This document shows, piece after piece, positions 8,016 through 14,865 of a stretch of 15,549 nt of DNA (position 1 is its first letter; each line of letters opens with the position of its first letter). The notes below the pieces were generated by a model, which did not search any database, had not been told where the DNA came from, and saw only the letters and a program-made list of their open reading frames with translations. Origin of the DNA: Pseudomonadota bacterium. GTDB lineage: Bacteria > Pseudomonadota > Alphaproteobacteria > Acetobacterales > Acetobacteraceae. The stretch spans positions 1 to 15,549 of the forward strand of contig JAJXXT010000016.1 in NCBI GenBank assembly GCA_021780935.1. Direction: 5' to 3'. The translations under genes were made by a program, and so were the position numbers.

Positions 8016-8045
8016 CCATAGAGGGTTTTCGCCGCCAGTGAAAAC
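8015..8045 (-). promoter_or_regulatory. Candidate yfgM-bamB-der promoter with overlapping inverted repeat
   Basis: On the minus strand, TTTTCA (8044-8039) is followed after 18 bases by TATGGT (8020-8015), four of six matches in each. A perfect 6-bp inverted repeat, GTTTTC (8025-8030) and GAAAAC (8040-8045) with a 9-base centre, covers the -35 and spacer and could be an operator. The AT-rich arms stand out against the GC-rich surroundings. Evidence is pattern only. Confidence 0.3.
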
Positions 8046-8101
8046 GCCCATGCCGGCGCGATGGCAACCATATCTTCACCCGGTTCCGCCAGGATGCCGC
8101 C

Positions 8102-8479
8102 ATGCGGCCCGTCCACCGATCGATCCTGCTCGTCGCCCTCCTGCTGGAGTCCGCCTGCACGGTGCCGCCCGAGCCCTTCGCGGTGGCGGCGCCGATCGAG
8201 GTGGCGAGCGTGATGATTTTCCAGCGCGACGTGCTCGACCTGATCTGGTCGAGCCTGACCGGGCGGGACTGCTCCATCGTCCGGCTCGATCAGGGCGAGA
8301 GCTACTGCCGCCCGATCGACCCACCCCCGGGGGCGCTACCCTATTGCACCCGCTCGATCGGCTGGGTCGATTGCTGGACCAGCGCCGCCGTCCTGCCGGA
8401 CCCACCCCCTGGCGTGGCCGACGGGCCGAACAAATTGACCGACGTGCAGGAGTCCCGCCGCACCAAAGGCTGGCCATGA
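8102..8479 (+). CDS. Conserved hypothetical secreted protein or lipoprotein
   Basis: The 125-residue product has a short positively charged N-terminus, then the hydrophobic stretch ILLVALLLESAC. This suggests a signal peptide, possibly a lipoprotein with Cys19, although Glu at -3 makes a poor lipobox. The mature part has four more cysteines (C57, C69, C82, C91), spaced as two possible disulfides, and the segments LTGRDCSIVRLDQGESYCRP, YCTRSIGWVDCW and, at the end, GVADGP-LT-QE-RRT-WP. From memory, small alphaproteobacterial proteins of unknown function share this Cys pattern and closing motif. No function can be assigned. The ATG at 8102 has CAGGA eight bases upstream. It is transcribed divergently from yfgM and lies 75 bp before otsB. 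Confidence 0.8.
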   Translation: MRPVHRSILLVALLLESACTVPPEPFAVAAPIEVASVMIFQRDVLDLIWSSLTGRDCSIVRLDQGESYCRPIDPPPGALPYCTRSIGWVDCWTSAAVLPDPPPGVADGPNKLTDVQESRRTKGWP

Positions 8480-8554
8480 TCGGCCACCCCTGACCCGCCA
8501 CCGGGTCCACCGCTGCGCTTGACAGCCGGGGCCGGATCCGGGCCAACCACAGGG

Positions 8555-9328
8555 ATGCCACGCCAGCAGGGGAACCGAACCGCGGAGGCCACCGCGACGC
8601 TGCCGTCGCTGCCGCCGTTCGGGCGCGCGGCGCTGATGCTCGATCTCGACGGCACCCTGCTCGATTTCGCGCCGACGCCGGATGCGGTCGTGGTGCGGCC
8701 AGGCTTGCCGGACGCGCTGCTGCGGCTCCGGCGCCGCCTCGGAGGGGCGCTGGCGATCGTCTCCGGCCGCCCGGTCGAGCAGGTGGATGCGCTGCTGCCG
8801 GGGGTCGCCACCGCGGTCGCCGGCGAGCATGGCGCCGCGCTCCGCCTCGCCCCGGACGGCCCCATCCTGCGCCCGGACCTGCCGGAGCCGCCACTCGCCT
8901 GGCTCGACACCGCCGAACGCCTGGCCGAGGCCCATCCGGGCGTGCTGCTCGAGCGCAAACGGCGCGGTTTCGTGCTTCATTTCCGCCGCGCGCCGGCAGC
9001 GGGAACGGCCCTGCACGACGCCCTCGCGGCACTGCTCGCCGGGAACGAGCGGCGGTTCGAGCTGATGCCGGCCGAGCTCGCCTGGGAAATCCGCCCCATC
9101 GGCGTCGACAAAGGCGCCGCGCTGCGCGCCCTGCTCGCCGTGCCGCCCTTTGCCGGCCGCACCCCGATCTATGTCGGCGACGACGTCACCGACCGCGATG
9201 CGATTGCGGCAGCGATCGCGGCGGGCGGCGTCGGTCTGCTCGTCGGCGACTGGTTTGCCGGGCCGGCGGGCGTGCGCGCCTGGCTCGCCGCCTTGGCGCA
9301 GGCGCCCGACGCGCCGCTTGGCAGCTAG
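8555..9328 (+). CDS. otsB: Trehalose-6-phosphate phosphatase OtsB
   Basis: OtsB removes the phosphate from trehalose 6-phosphate, the last step of OtsA-OtsB trehalose synthesis, which supports tolerance of osmotic, desiccation and heat stress. The protein is a HAD-family phosphatase. Motif I is DLDGTLLDF, with nucleophile Asp30 and acid/base Asp32. Motif II lies at VSGRPVEQVD (69-78), the lysine motif at GVDKGAALRAL (Lys186), and the Mg2+-binding motif at VGDDVTDRDA (Asp209, Asp210, Asp213). The ATG at 8555 gives 257 residues, but it lacks a clear ribosome binding site. An in-frame TTG at 8519 would add 12 residues, and the next ATG is inside the catalytic motif, so the start is uncertain. 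otsA follows after 22 bp. Confidence 0.95.
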   Translation: MPRQQGNRTAEATATLPSLPPFGRAALMLDLDGTLLDFAPTPDAVVVRPGLPDALLRLRRRLGGALAIVSGRPVEQVDALLPGVATAVAGEHGAALRLAPDGPILRPDLPEPPLAWLDTAERLAEAHPGVLLERKRRGFVLHFRRAPAAGTALHDALAALLAGNERRFELMPAELAWEIRPIGVDKGAALRALLAVPPFAGRTPIYVGDDVTDRDAIAAAIAAGGVGLLVGDWFAGPAGVRAWLAALAQAPDAPLGS

Positions 9329-9350
9329 GCCGAGCGCTGAGCCGGCCGAA

Positions 9351-10697
9351 ATGCCCAGGCTCGTCGTCGTCGCCAACCGCATTCCCACGCCCCGCCGCGG
9401 CGCATCCCAGGCCGGCGGACTGGCGGTGGCGCTGCGCGAGGCACGCCTGCGGCGCGAGCTGCTCTGGTTCGGCTGGTCGGGCGAGATCGCCGAAGCCCCG
9501 GCCTGCTCGGCGCGCCTCAGCACACGGGCGCGCGCGAGCTTCGCCCAGGCCGACCTCGCGCCGGCCGAGTATCGCGGCTTCTATCGCGGCTACGCCAACG
9601 GCATGCTTTGGCCATTGCTGCATTTCCGCCTCGGCCTGGCCGAGTTCCGACGCGATGAATTCGTCACCTACCGCGGGGTGAACGAGCGCTTCGCCCGCCT
9701 GCTCGCGCCCCTGCTGCGCGCCGACGACACGGTCTGGGTGCATGATTATCACCTGATCCCGTTCGGTGCCGCGCTGCGCCGGCTGGCGCGTACGGGGGCG
9801 ACGCCATGGGCTGGCCGGCTCGGCTTCTTCCTCCATGTTCCCCTGCCGCCGCCAGCGCTGTTCACGGCCCTGCCGCAGGCGGACTGGCTGCTGGCGGATT
9901 TTGCCGCCTATGACCTGGTCGGCGTGCAGACGCGCCAGGATGCGGGGTTCCTGACCGAAATGCTGGACGCGCGGGACATCCGCCCGCGAATCGGCGTGTT
10001 CCCCGCCGGCATCGACCCAGAAGGGCAGGCGCGAACGGCGCGCGAGCAGGTCCAGGGCCCGGAGGCGCGACGGCTCGCCGAAAGCCTGGGCCGGCGCGCG
10101 CTGATCCTCGGCATCGACCGGCTCGATTATTCCAAGGGGCTGCCGGAACGGCTGCGCGGCTTCGAGCAGGTGCTGCGCCGCTTCCCCGAGCACCGCGACC
10201 GGGTGACGATGCTCCAGATCGCTCCGGTCTCGCGCGGCGACGTGTCCCAGTACCGGGCCCTGCGTCGGGAGCTGGACGAGCTGGCCGGGCGCATCAACGC
10301 CGAATACGCCGAGTTCGACGGGCTTCCGCTGCGCTACCTGACACGCGGCCTGGCCCGCTCGACCCTGGCCGGATTTCAGCGCCTCGCCCGCGTCGGGCTG
10401 GTGACGCCCCTGCGCGACGGCATGAACCTGGTCGCCAAGGAATATGTCGCATCGCAGGACCCGGAGGATCCGGGCGTCCTGGTCCTGTCCCGCTTCGCCG
10501 GCGCCGCCGACGATCTGGACGCCGCGCTGCTCGTCAACCCGCACGACCCCGACGAGATCGCCGAGGCCATCGCGGCCGCGCTCGCCATGGGCGCCGAGGA
10601 GCGCCGAACGCGTTGGCAGGCGCTCGCCGCCGCGGTCACGGCGACCAGCGCCGCACGCTGGGCCCAGGGCTTTCTGGCCGCGCTGGAGCAGGGCTGA
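9351..10697 (+). CDS. otsA: Trehalose-6-phosphate synthase OtsA
   Basis: OtsA is a family GT20 retaining glycosyltransferase that joins a nucleotide-activated glucose to glucose 6-phosphate. The 448-residue product has the N-terminal loop AGGLAVAL (21-28), HDYHL (131-135), GFFLHVPLPP (158-167), FPAGIDP (217-223), the donor-phosphate site GIDRLDYSKG (254-263, with Arg257 and Lys262) and the donor motif LRDGMNLVAKEYVA (354-367, with Asp356 and Glu364). All key residues are present. The ATG at 9351 is chosen because MPRLVVVANR is the typical beginning; the frame runs further upstream inside otsB. Only a weak ribosome binding site is seen 22 bp after otsB, so coupling with otsB is likely. Confidence 0.97.
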   Translation: MPRLVVVANRIPTPRRGASQAGGLAVALREARLRRELLWFGWSGEIAEAPACSARLSTRARASFAQADLAPAEYRGFYRGYANGMLWPLLHFRLGLAEFRRDEFVTYRGVNERFARLLAPLLRADDTVWVHDYHLIPFGAALRRLARTGATPWAGRLGFFLHVPLPPPALFTALPQADWLLADFAAYDLVGVQTRQDAGFLTEMLDARDIRPRIGVFPAGIDPEGQARTAREQVQGPEARRLAESLGRRALILGIDRLDYSKGLPERLRGFEQVLRRFPEHRDRVTMLQIAPVSRGDVSQYRALRRELDELAGRINAEYAEFDGLPLRYLTRGLARSTLAGFQRLARVGLVTPLRDGMNLVAKEYVASQDPEDPGVLVLSRFAGAADDLDAALLVNPHDPDEIAEAIAAALAMGAEERRTRWQALAAAVTATSAARWAQGFLAALEQG

Positions 10698-10706
10698 TCG
10701 CCCGGT

Positions 10707-10812
10707 CTAGAGCGTGATGACCGTAGGTGGAATCACCGCAGGTCTGAATCACGCGCTCAAACAGAGAGATAGAGTGGGATGGCTGAGCGAAAGCGATGTC
10801 ATCCCGCTCTAG
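10707..10812. repeat. Palindromic intergenic element of about 106 bp with inverted termini
   Basis: The element is bounded by CTAGAGCG (10707-10714) and its exact reverse complement CGCTCTAG (10805-10812). Inside are two long hairpins. The first (10709-10757) pairs AGAGCGTGAT with ATCACGCGCT (9 of 10) and internally GACC..GGTG with CACC..GGTC. The second (10770-10811) pairs TAGAGTGGGATG with CATCCCGCTCTA (11 of 12) around a centre containing GCGAAAGC. There is no coding frame of note. The shape suits a REP- or MITE-like dispersed element placed between the convergent otsA and GST genes, where it could also end transcription from both sides. Confidence 0.7.
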
Positions 10813-10830
10813 GCCCCCGTCCAGCAGCCG

Positions 10831-10856
10831 CGGCGCCGACGCCTACGTCGGCGTCG
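10831..10856. terminator. Hairpin overlapping the end of the GST gene
   Basis: CGGCGCCGAC (10831-10840) pairs with GTCGGCGTCG (10847-10856) in a 10-bp stem with one G-T pair and a 6-base loop. The stem covers the last codons and stop of the GST gene. There is no T-tract. It could help terminate either convergent gene, or it could simply reflect GC-rich coding sequence. Confidence 0.35.
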
Positions 10857-11463
10857 CCGCCAGGTGGCGGGCGTAGGCCGGCCTGGCCAGCAGGCGTTCG
10901 TACCAGGCGCGCAGGTGCGGCGCGTCCGGCCGCTCGATCGGGAACCAGAACCAGCGGTGCAGATGCGGACCATAGGCCATGTCCGCCAGCGTCAGCGTAT
11001 CGCCGGCGAGGAACGGATGATGCGCCAGTTCGGCATCGAGAATGGCCCACAGCCGGCCCGCTTCGGAGATCGCGGTCTCGATCGCCGCATTGTCGCGCCG
11101 CTCGGGCGGCGTGCGCACCAGGCCCCAGAACACGACCGTCTGCGGCCGGCCGAGGGTGAACAGGAAGTCCATCCAGCGATCGATATTGGCGCGCGCGCGC
11201 GGCGCCCGCGGCCAGAACGGGCTCTCCGGCGCGTAGGCGTCGCAGATATAGCGCAGGATCGCGTTGCTCTCCCACAGCGTGAAGTCACCATCGACCAGGG
11301 TGGGGACGAGACCGGTCGGGTTCATGGCGCGGTATTCGGGCGTCGTCGTACGGCCGAAATTGCCGCCGGCATCGATGCGCTCATAGGGCAGCCCCAGCTC
11401 CTCGAGGAGCCAGATCACCTTCATCACATTGCTGGAATTGGCCCGTCCCCAGAGCGTCAGCAT
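10843..11463 (-). CDS. Glutathione S-transferase family protein
   Basis: The 206-residue product has the usual two-domain cytosolic GST layout. The N-terminal thioredoxin-like domain starts MLTLWGRANSSNVMKVIWLLEELG, with Ser10 or Ser11 as the likely glutathione-activating residue. It continues with the cis-proline site LVPTL (Val53-Pro54) and the gamma-glutamyl site ESNAILRYI (Glu65-Ser66). The helical C-terminal domain has the folding motif TLTLADMAYG. The substrate cannot be told from sequence; roles in detoxification or reductive steps are possible. The ATG at 11461-11463 has GGGGAG upstream. The frame extends further upstream without family similarity. queE lies 49 bp upstream on the same strand, so the two may share a transcript. 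Confidence 0.92.
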   Translation of the reverse strand: MLTLWGRANSSNVMKVIWLLEELGLPYERIDAGGNFGRTTTPEYRAMNPTGLVPTLVDGDFTLWESNAILRYICDAYAPESPFWPRAPRARANIDRWMDFLFTLGRPQTVVFWGLVRTPPERRDNAAIETAISEAGRLWAILDAELAHHPFLAGDTLTLADMAYGPHLHRWFWFPIERPDAPHLRAWYERLLARPAYARHLAATPT

Positions 11464-11512
11464 CGCCGTTTTCTCCCCATCGTTCGCGCGCACCATAGGG
11501 CGGGCGGAACAG

Positions 11513-12163
11513 TCAGGGAATGCCAAGCAGCTTGTGCGTCTGCAGGCCGAGCCGCCAGAGCGGGTGGGCGAGACAATAGGTGATGGCGGCCGCAGTGTTC
11601 GCCGCCCGCGCCGGCCCGTCCATCGGCTGCAACAGGAAGTGACGGAAGCCGAGCCCGGCGAAGCGTTCCGGCTCGGCGCCGGGCTGCGGATAGACCAGCT
11701 TGAGCTCGTCACCCCGTTCGACCACCAGCGCCGCCCCCGCCTTGGGGCTGATGCAAAGCCAGTCGATCCCCGGCGGCGGCGCGATGGTCCCGTTGCTCTC
11801 GACGGCGATCTCGAAGCCCGCATCGTGCAGCGCCGCGATCAGCGGCGCATCCACCTGCAGCAACGGCTCACCGCCGGTGAGCACGACGAAGCGACCGCCG
11901 GTTCCCTCCGGCCAGCGCGCGGCGATCGCGTCGGCGAGCGGGCCCGCACCGGCGAAACGCCCGCCGCCGACGCCGTCAGTGCCGCGGAAATCCGTGTCGC
12001 AGAAGCCGCACACCGCCCGGGCGCGGTCGCGCTCGCGCCCGGACCAGAGGTTGCAGCCGGCGAAGCGGCAGAACACCGCCGGCCGGCCGGCATTGCAGCC
12101 CTCGCCTTGAAGGGTGAGGAAAATCTCCTTGACGGCGTAGCGCCGCACCGCCGGGCGACTCAT
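11513..12163 (-). CDS. queE: 7-carboxy-7-deazaguanine synthase QueE (radical SAM)
   Basis: QueE converts 6-carboxytetrahydropterin to 7-carboxy-7-deazaguanine, a step in making the tRNA base queuosine. The 216-residue product has the family beginning YAVKEIFLTLQGEGCNAGRP and the FCRFAGCNLW segment. The iron-sulfur cluster cysteines are Cys37, Cys52 and Cys55, in a CX14CX2C arrangement in place of the standard radical-SAM CX3CX2C. This expanded form is known in a subset of QueE proteins. The SAM-binding region VLTGGEPLLQVD and the C-terminal HFLLQPMDG are also typical. The ATG at 12161-12163 has no strong ribosome binding site. No queC, queD or queF is visible here; GST follows downstream. Confidence 0.95.
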   Translation of the reverse strand: MSRPAVRRYAVKEIFLTLQGEGCNAGRPAVFCRFAGCNLWSGRERDRARAVCGFCDTDFRGTDGVGGGRFAGAGPLADAIAARWPEGTGGRFVVLTGGEPLLQVDAPLIAALHDAGFEIAVESNGTIAPPPGIDWLCISPKAGAALVVERGDELKLVYPQPGAEPERFAGLGFRHFLLQPMDGPARAANTAAAITYCLAHPLWRLGLQTHKLLGIP

Positions 12164-12187
12164 GGCGCGGCGCCAACCCTCGCCCCA

Positions 12188-12203
12188 CCGCCCGTGCGGG
12201 CGG
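12188..12203. repeat. Perfect 16-bp GC palindrome upstream of queE
   Basis: CCGCCCG (12188-12194) and CGGGCGG (12197-12203) are exact inverted copies around a 2-base centre. The site is 25 bp upstream of the queE start, between phasin and queE. It might be an operator or an RNA hairpin in the queE leader. No class of site is recognised, and in DNA this rich in GC chance is a real possibility. Confidence 0.4.
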
Positions 12204-12236
12204 CCAGTTTCTCGCCCGTGAGGGCGGCGAAGTCAT

Positions 12237-12266
12237 CGCCGGCGCGACGGGGAGCCCGCGCCGGCG
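12237..12266 (-). terminator. Terminator-like hairpin after the phasin gene
   Basis: CGCCGGCGCG (12237-12246) and its exact reverse complement CGCGCCGGCG (12257-12266) form a 10-bp perfect stem with a 10-base loop, six bases after the phasin stop codon. There is no T-tract. Phasin mRNAs are often abundant, so a strong 3' hairpin would suit either termination or mRNA protection, and it would separate phasin from queE expression. Confidence 0.5.
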
Positions 12267-12272
12267 TGCCGT

Positions 12273-12704
12273 TCACTTTCCGGCCTTCTCCATCAGCGAT
12301 TTCACCTCGTCCATCGCTTCCATGAAGCGCCGGTTCAGCAGCCCGAGCGCCTCGGCATTCGCGTGCTGGATGAGATCGCTCAGCTCCTTGCTGTTGGCGA
12401 TCGAGCGCTCGTACGAGTGCTTGAGCATTTCGGCCTGCTTCGCCGCCTTTGCCGCCGGCGCGTCCGCCTCGCTCATCACCTTCACCGTCTCGGCGAGTTC
12501 CGAGACCATCTGCTGGAGAATCTCCATGTGCCGCCGGGCGACGGTCTGCGCGCCCTCCAGGGCGATTCGGTTGGCCTGTGAAAATACTTCGATATTCCGC
12601 CGATAAGTGCCGAGCAATGTCTCCACGTCGGGTACGTTCGGCAGCTTCATATCGGCGAACATCTTCATTGGATCGATGTCCGGGGTCTTCGGTCGCGTCG
12701 CCAT
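12273..12704 (-). CDS. Phasin family protein (polyhydroxyalkanoate granule-associated)
   Basis: Phasins coat polyhydroxyalkanoate storage granules in the cytoplasm. The 143-residue product is short, almost fully alpha-helical and free of cysteine. It has the phasin_2-type core: NIEVFSQANRIALEGAQTVARRHMEILQQMV, then a coiled-coil-like stretch rich in Ala, Glu and Lys, then ending in NRRFMEAMDEVKSLMEKAGK. A short Pro/Met-rich N-terminus (MATRPKTPDIDPMKMFADMKLPNVPDVE) precedes the core, as in alphaproteobacterial PhaP-like proteins. The ATG at 12702-12704 has an AAAGGA ribosome binding site. No PHA synthase or regulator (phaC, phaR) is in the window, so it is an orphan here. It has its own promoter candidate and 3' hairpin. 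Confidence 0.9.
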   Translation of the reverse strand: MATRPKTPDIDPMKMFADMKLPNVPDVETLLGTYRRNIEVFSQANRIALEGAQTVARRHMEILQQMVSELAETVKVMSEADAPAAKAAKQAEMLKHSYERSIANSKELSDLIQHANAEALGLLNRRFMEAMDEVKSLMEKAGK

Positions 12705-12751
12705 CTGCGGTCCTTTCGGTTGCAGCCGTGAAGTGCTCCTCCGCGACTCTC

Positions 12752-12779
12752 ACTATAGCCCCTCCGGCGGCGACGGAAA
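12752..12779 (-). promoter_or_regulatory. Candidate phasin promoter
   Basis: On the minus strand, TATAGT (12757-12752) is preceded after a 16-base spacer by TTTCCG (12779-12774). The -10 is good and the -35 is weak. It would give a leader of about 40 nt. It lies in the 118-bp gap between DUF423 and phasin, where no other promoter-like site was seen. Confidence 0.4.
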
Positions 12780-12822
12780 CGCCTGGTATCGCCGGCGCCG
12801 CGTTTTATTCACGCCAGCGCGC

Positions 12823-13206
12823 TCAGGCCGAACGCCGCGCCGGACGCAACGCCGAAATCGCGAGCACGACCCAGCTCGCGATCAGCACCGTGCCGCCGAT
12901 CGGCGCGAGCGGACCGAAACGCGGCAGGCCGAGCGCGCCGGCGGTGACCGTGGCGCAGAACAGCATGGTGCCGAGGGCGAAGCCGGCGGCCGCGAGATGG
13001 GCGATCGGGCCGCCGCGCGGGCTCCACACTGCGGCGGCCAGCAGGGCGAGCACGTGCCAGAGCTGCATCTCGACCGCGCTGGCGAGCAGCCGCGCCGCAT
13101 GCCCCTCCAGCCCGCCATGGGCGCCATAGGCCGCCAGCGCCACTCCGCTCGCCCCGCCGATGCCGGCCAGCCCGACCCAGAGCCGCTGCAAACCACCGCC
13201 CGTCAT
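12823..13206 (-). CDS. DUF423 (YgdD-like) small integral membrane protein
   Basis: The 127-residue protein consists almost entirely of four predicted membrane helices, at about residues 8-28, 43-61, 67-88 and 98-119. It carries the family's conserved features: AAYGAHG after helix 1, QLWHVLALL in helix 2, GTMLFCATV in helix 3 and a closing APIGG segment before helix 4. This matches DUF423, a widespread family of inner-membrane proteins without an established function. The ATG at 13204-13206 is the first in frame. The gene is divergent from the proline iminopeptidase gene and 118 bp upstream of phasin. Confidence 0.87.
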   Translation of the reverse strand: MTGGGLQRLWVGLAGIGGASGVALAAYGAHGGLEGHAARLLASAVEMQLWHVLALLAAAVWSPRGGPIAHLAAAGFALGTMLFCATVTAGALGLPRFGPLAPIGGTVLIASWVVLAISALRPARRSA

Positions 13207-13283
13207 GCCTCACTCTCCCGCCCCATCGGCCGCTTCCCTGGCCCGGTTCCGCAAATCGACGCGGCGTGCCAGACTTCGCCACC

Positions 13284-14240
13284 ATGCCACGCGGTGACCT
13301 CTTTCCCGAGATCGGACCCTACGAGACCGGCTTCCTCCCGCTCTCGGATGGTCATGTGATGTATTGGGAGCAGGTCGGCAATCCGCGTGCCGCCGCGGCG
13401 CTGTTCCTGCACGGCGGCCCCGGCGCCGGCGCCGGGGCGGTGCACCGGCGCTTCTTCGACCCCAACTCCTGGCGCGTGGTGATTTTCGACCAGCGCGGCG
13501 CCGGCCGCTCCAGCCCGCTCGGCAGCCTCGTCGCCAACACCACGCCGCACCTGGTCGCCGACATCGAGGCGCTGCGGCACCATCTCGGCATCGAACGCTG
13601 GCTGCTCTTCGGCGGCTCCTGGGGCTCGACGCTGGCGCTGGCCTACGCCCAGCAACACCCCGAGCGCGTCGCCGGCTGCGTGCTGCGCGGCATTTTTCTC
13701 GGCCGCGACGAGGAGGTGGAGTGGTTTCTGCACGGGCTGGGCCGCGTGTTCCCCGAGGCCCATGCCGCCTTCCTCGGCTTTCTGCCGGAGGCCGAGCGCG
13801 CCGACCCGCTCGGGGCCTATCTGCGCCGTCTGACCGACCCCTCCCCGTCGGTGCATCTGCCCGCGGCCCGGGCCTGGTCGATCTATGAGGGCGCCTGCAG
13901 TACCTTGCTGCCCAGCCCGGAGACGGTGACGGCCTTCGCCCAGGAGCGCAGCGCGCTCGGGCTGGCACGGATCGAGGCGCATTATTTCGCCCATCGCCTC
14001 TTCCTCCCGCGCCAGGGCCTGCTCGGGCAGATGCATCGCCTGGCCGGGATCCGGGCCGAAATCGTGCAAGGCCGCTACGACATGATCTGTCCGCCGCGCA
14101 CCGCCTTCGAGCTCGCCGCCGCCTGGCCCGGCGCAAGGCTGTCGCTGATCCCCGACGCCGGACACTCGGCCCTCGAACCTGGCACGCGCCGCGCGCTCAT
14201 CGCCGCCGTGGACCGTTTCCGCCAGGCTGCTCCCTTCTGA
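13284..14240 (+). CDS. pip: Proline iminopeptidase (alpha/beta hydrolase, peptidase family S33)
   Basis: The enzyme removes N-terminal proline from peptides in the cytoplasm. The 318-residue product has the typical beginning LFPEIGPYETGFLPLSDGH, the oxyanion motif HGGPG (43-47), DQRGAGRS (69-76) and the nucleophile elbow GGSWGS (Ser112). Asp266 (in GRYDMICPP) and His294 (in AGHSALEP) complete the triad. Length and motifs match the Pip family throughout. The ATG at 13284 is favoured. An in-frame GTG at 13266 would add six residues, and neither has a clear ribosome binding site. It is divergent from DUF423 with 77 bp between. The DUF4142-like gene starts 24 bp after its stop, so the two may be co-transcribed. 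Confidence 0.95.
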   Translation: MPRGDLFPEIGPYETGFLPLSDGHVMYWEQVGNPRAAAALFLHGGPGAGAGAVHRRFFDPNSWRVVIFDQRGAGRSSPLGSLVANTTPHLVADIEALRHHLGIERWLLFGGSWGSTLALAYAQQHPERVAGCVLRGIFLGRDEEVEWFLHGLGRVFPEAHAAFLGFLPEAERADPLGAYLRRLTDPSPSVHLPAARAWSIYEGACSTLLPSPETVTAFAQERSALGLARIEAHYFAHRLFLPRQGLLGQMHRLAGIRAEIVQGRYDMICPPRTAFELAAAWPGARLSLIPDAGHSALEPGTRRALIAAVDRFRQAAPF

Positions 14241-14264
14241 GCTTCACACCGCCGCGAGAGTGAC

Positions 14265-14825
14265 ATGCCCCATCCCGCCGTGCCGCCGTTCTCCGCCGCT
14301 GCCGTCACGCTGTTCCTGGCACTCGCCGCTTGCGGGCCGATGCAGCCGTTCGGCCCCGCCGCCCCGCCGCCGCCACCCATGCCCGTCGCCCCGCCGCAGA
14401 CCGTCGGGCCGCGCGATACCGCCTTCATCACCGATGCGAGCAGCGAGTTGATCGCCACCGCGGAGCTGAGCCGGGTCGCCAGCACCCACGCCCGCACGGC
14501 GCGGCTGCGCGAACTCGCCCAGCGCATCACGAGCGCGAGCGACGCCACCAACGCCAAGCTGCGCGCCCTGGCTGCGGTCAAGGATGTCGCCCCCCCCACC
14601 GAACTCGGCCAGGACGATCTCCTGGCTCAGCAGATGGTGGCCTCGGCCAAGCCCGGCGAGTTCGATCGCGCGTTCCTCGATGCGGTCGGCCCGCACCAGG
14701 AGCGGCTGGTCTCGCTGTTCTCCGCCGCCAGCCAGAGCGCCGATCCAGACATCAAGGCGCTGGCCGCCGGCGCCCTGCCGGGGCTGAAAACCGATCTGGA
14801 CGCCCTGGCGCGCGCCGCGAAATGA
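14265..14825 (+). CDS. DUF4142-like lipoprotein
   Basis: The 186-residue product starts with a signal peptide ending in the lipobox LALAAC (Cys23), followed by a Pro-rich tether (PAAPPPPPMPVAPPQ) and an Ala-rich helical domain. That domain begins DTAFITDASSELIATAELSRVAS, continues RLRELAQRITSASDATNAKL, and contains FDRAFLDAVGPHQERLVSLF. The pattern of a DxxFv-xAa--xl-EielsklA start and a later F-x-x-x-Y/F-x-x-x-x-x-H-Q segment resembles DUF4142, a four-helix ferritin-like family of unknown function usually found in the periplasm. The His-Gln pair is kept, but the family match is from memory. GAGAG precedes the ATG. It lies between pip and the dehydrogenase on the same strand. Confidence 0.78.
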   Translation: MPHPAVPPFSAAAVTLFLALAACGPMQPFGPAAPPPPPMPVAPPQTVGPRDTAFITDASSELIATAELSRVASTHARTARLRELAQRITSASDATNAKLRALAAVKDVAPPTELGQDDLLAQQMVASAKPGEFDRAFLDAVGPHQERLVSLFSAASQSADPDIKALAAGALPGLKTDLDALARAAK

Positions 14826-14865
14826 TCGATCAGCCGCAACCAGGCCGCTTCACGAGGAGAGTAGC

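Noticed and set aside
8519..8547. A perfect TTGACA (8519-8524) as an otsBA promoter
   Set aside because: No -10-like hexamer lies 15-19 bases downstream; the region is GC-only (around GGCCAAC). The isolated match may be chance, although otsBA must have some promoter near here or upstream of 8102.
8336..9523. A 395-codon minus-strand open frame opposite otsB and the start of otsA
   Set aside because: It crosses two real genes with full catalytic motifs on the plus strand. Its composition is typical of antisense frames in high-GC DNA.
10698..10842. A possible CRISPR or short tandem array between otsA and GST
   Set aside because: The segments are inverted, not direct, repeats and there is no repeat-spacer periodicity. 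A palindromic intergenic element explains it better.
13203..14165. A 320-codon minus-strand open frame opposite pip
   Set aside because: pip has a complete Ser-Asp-His triad on the plus strand; this frame shows only Gly/Gln/Glu-rich noise.
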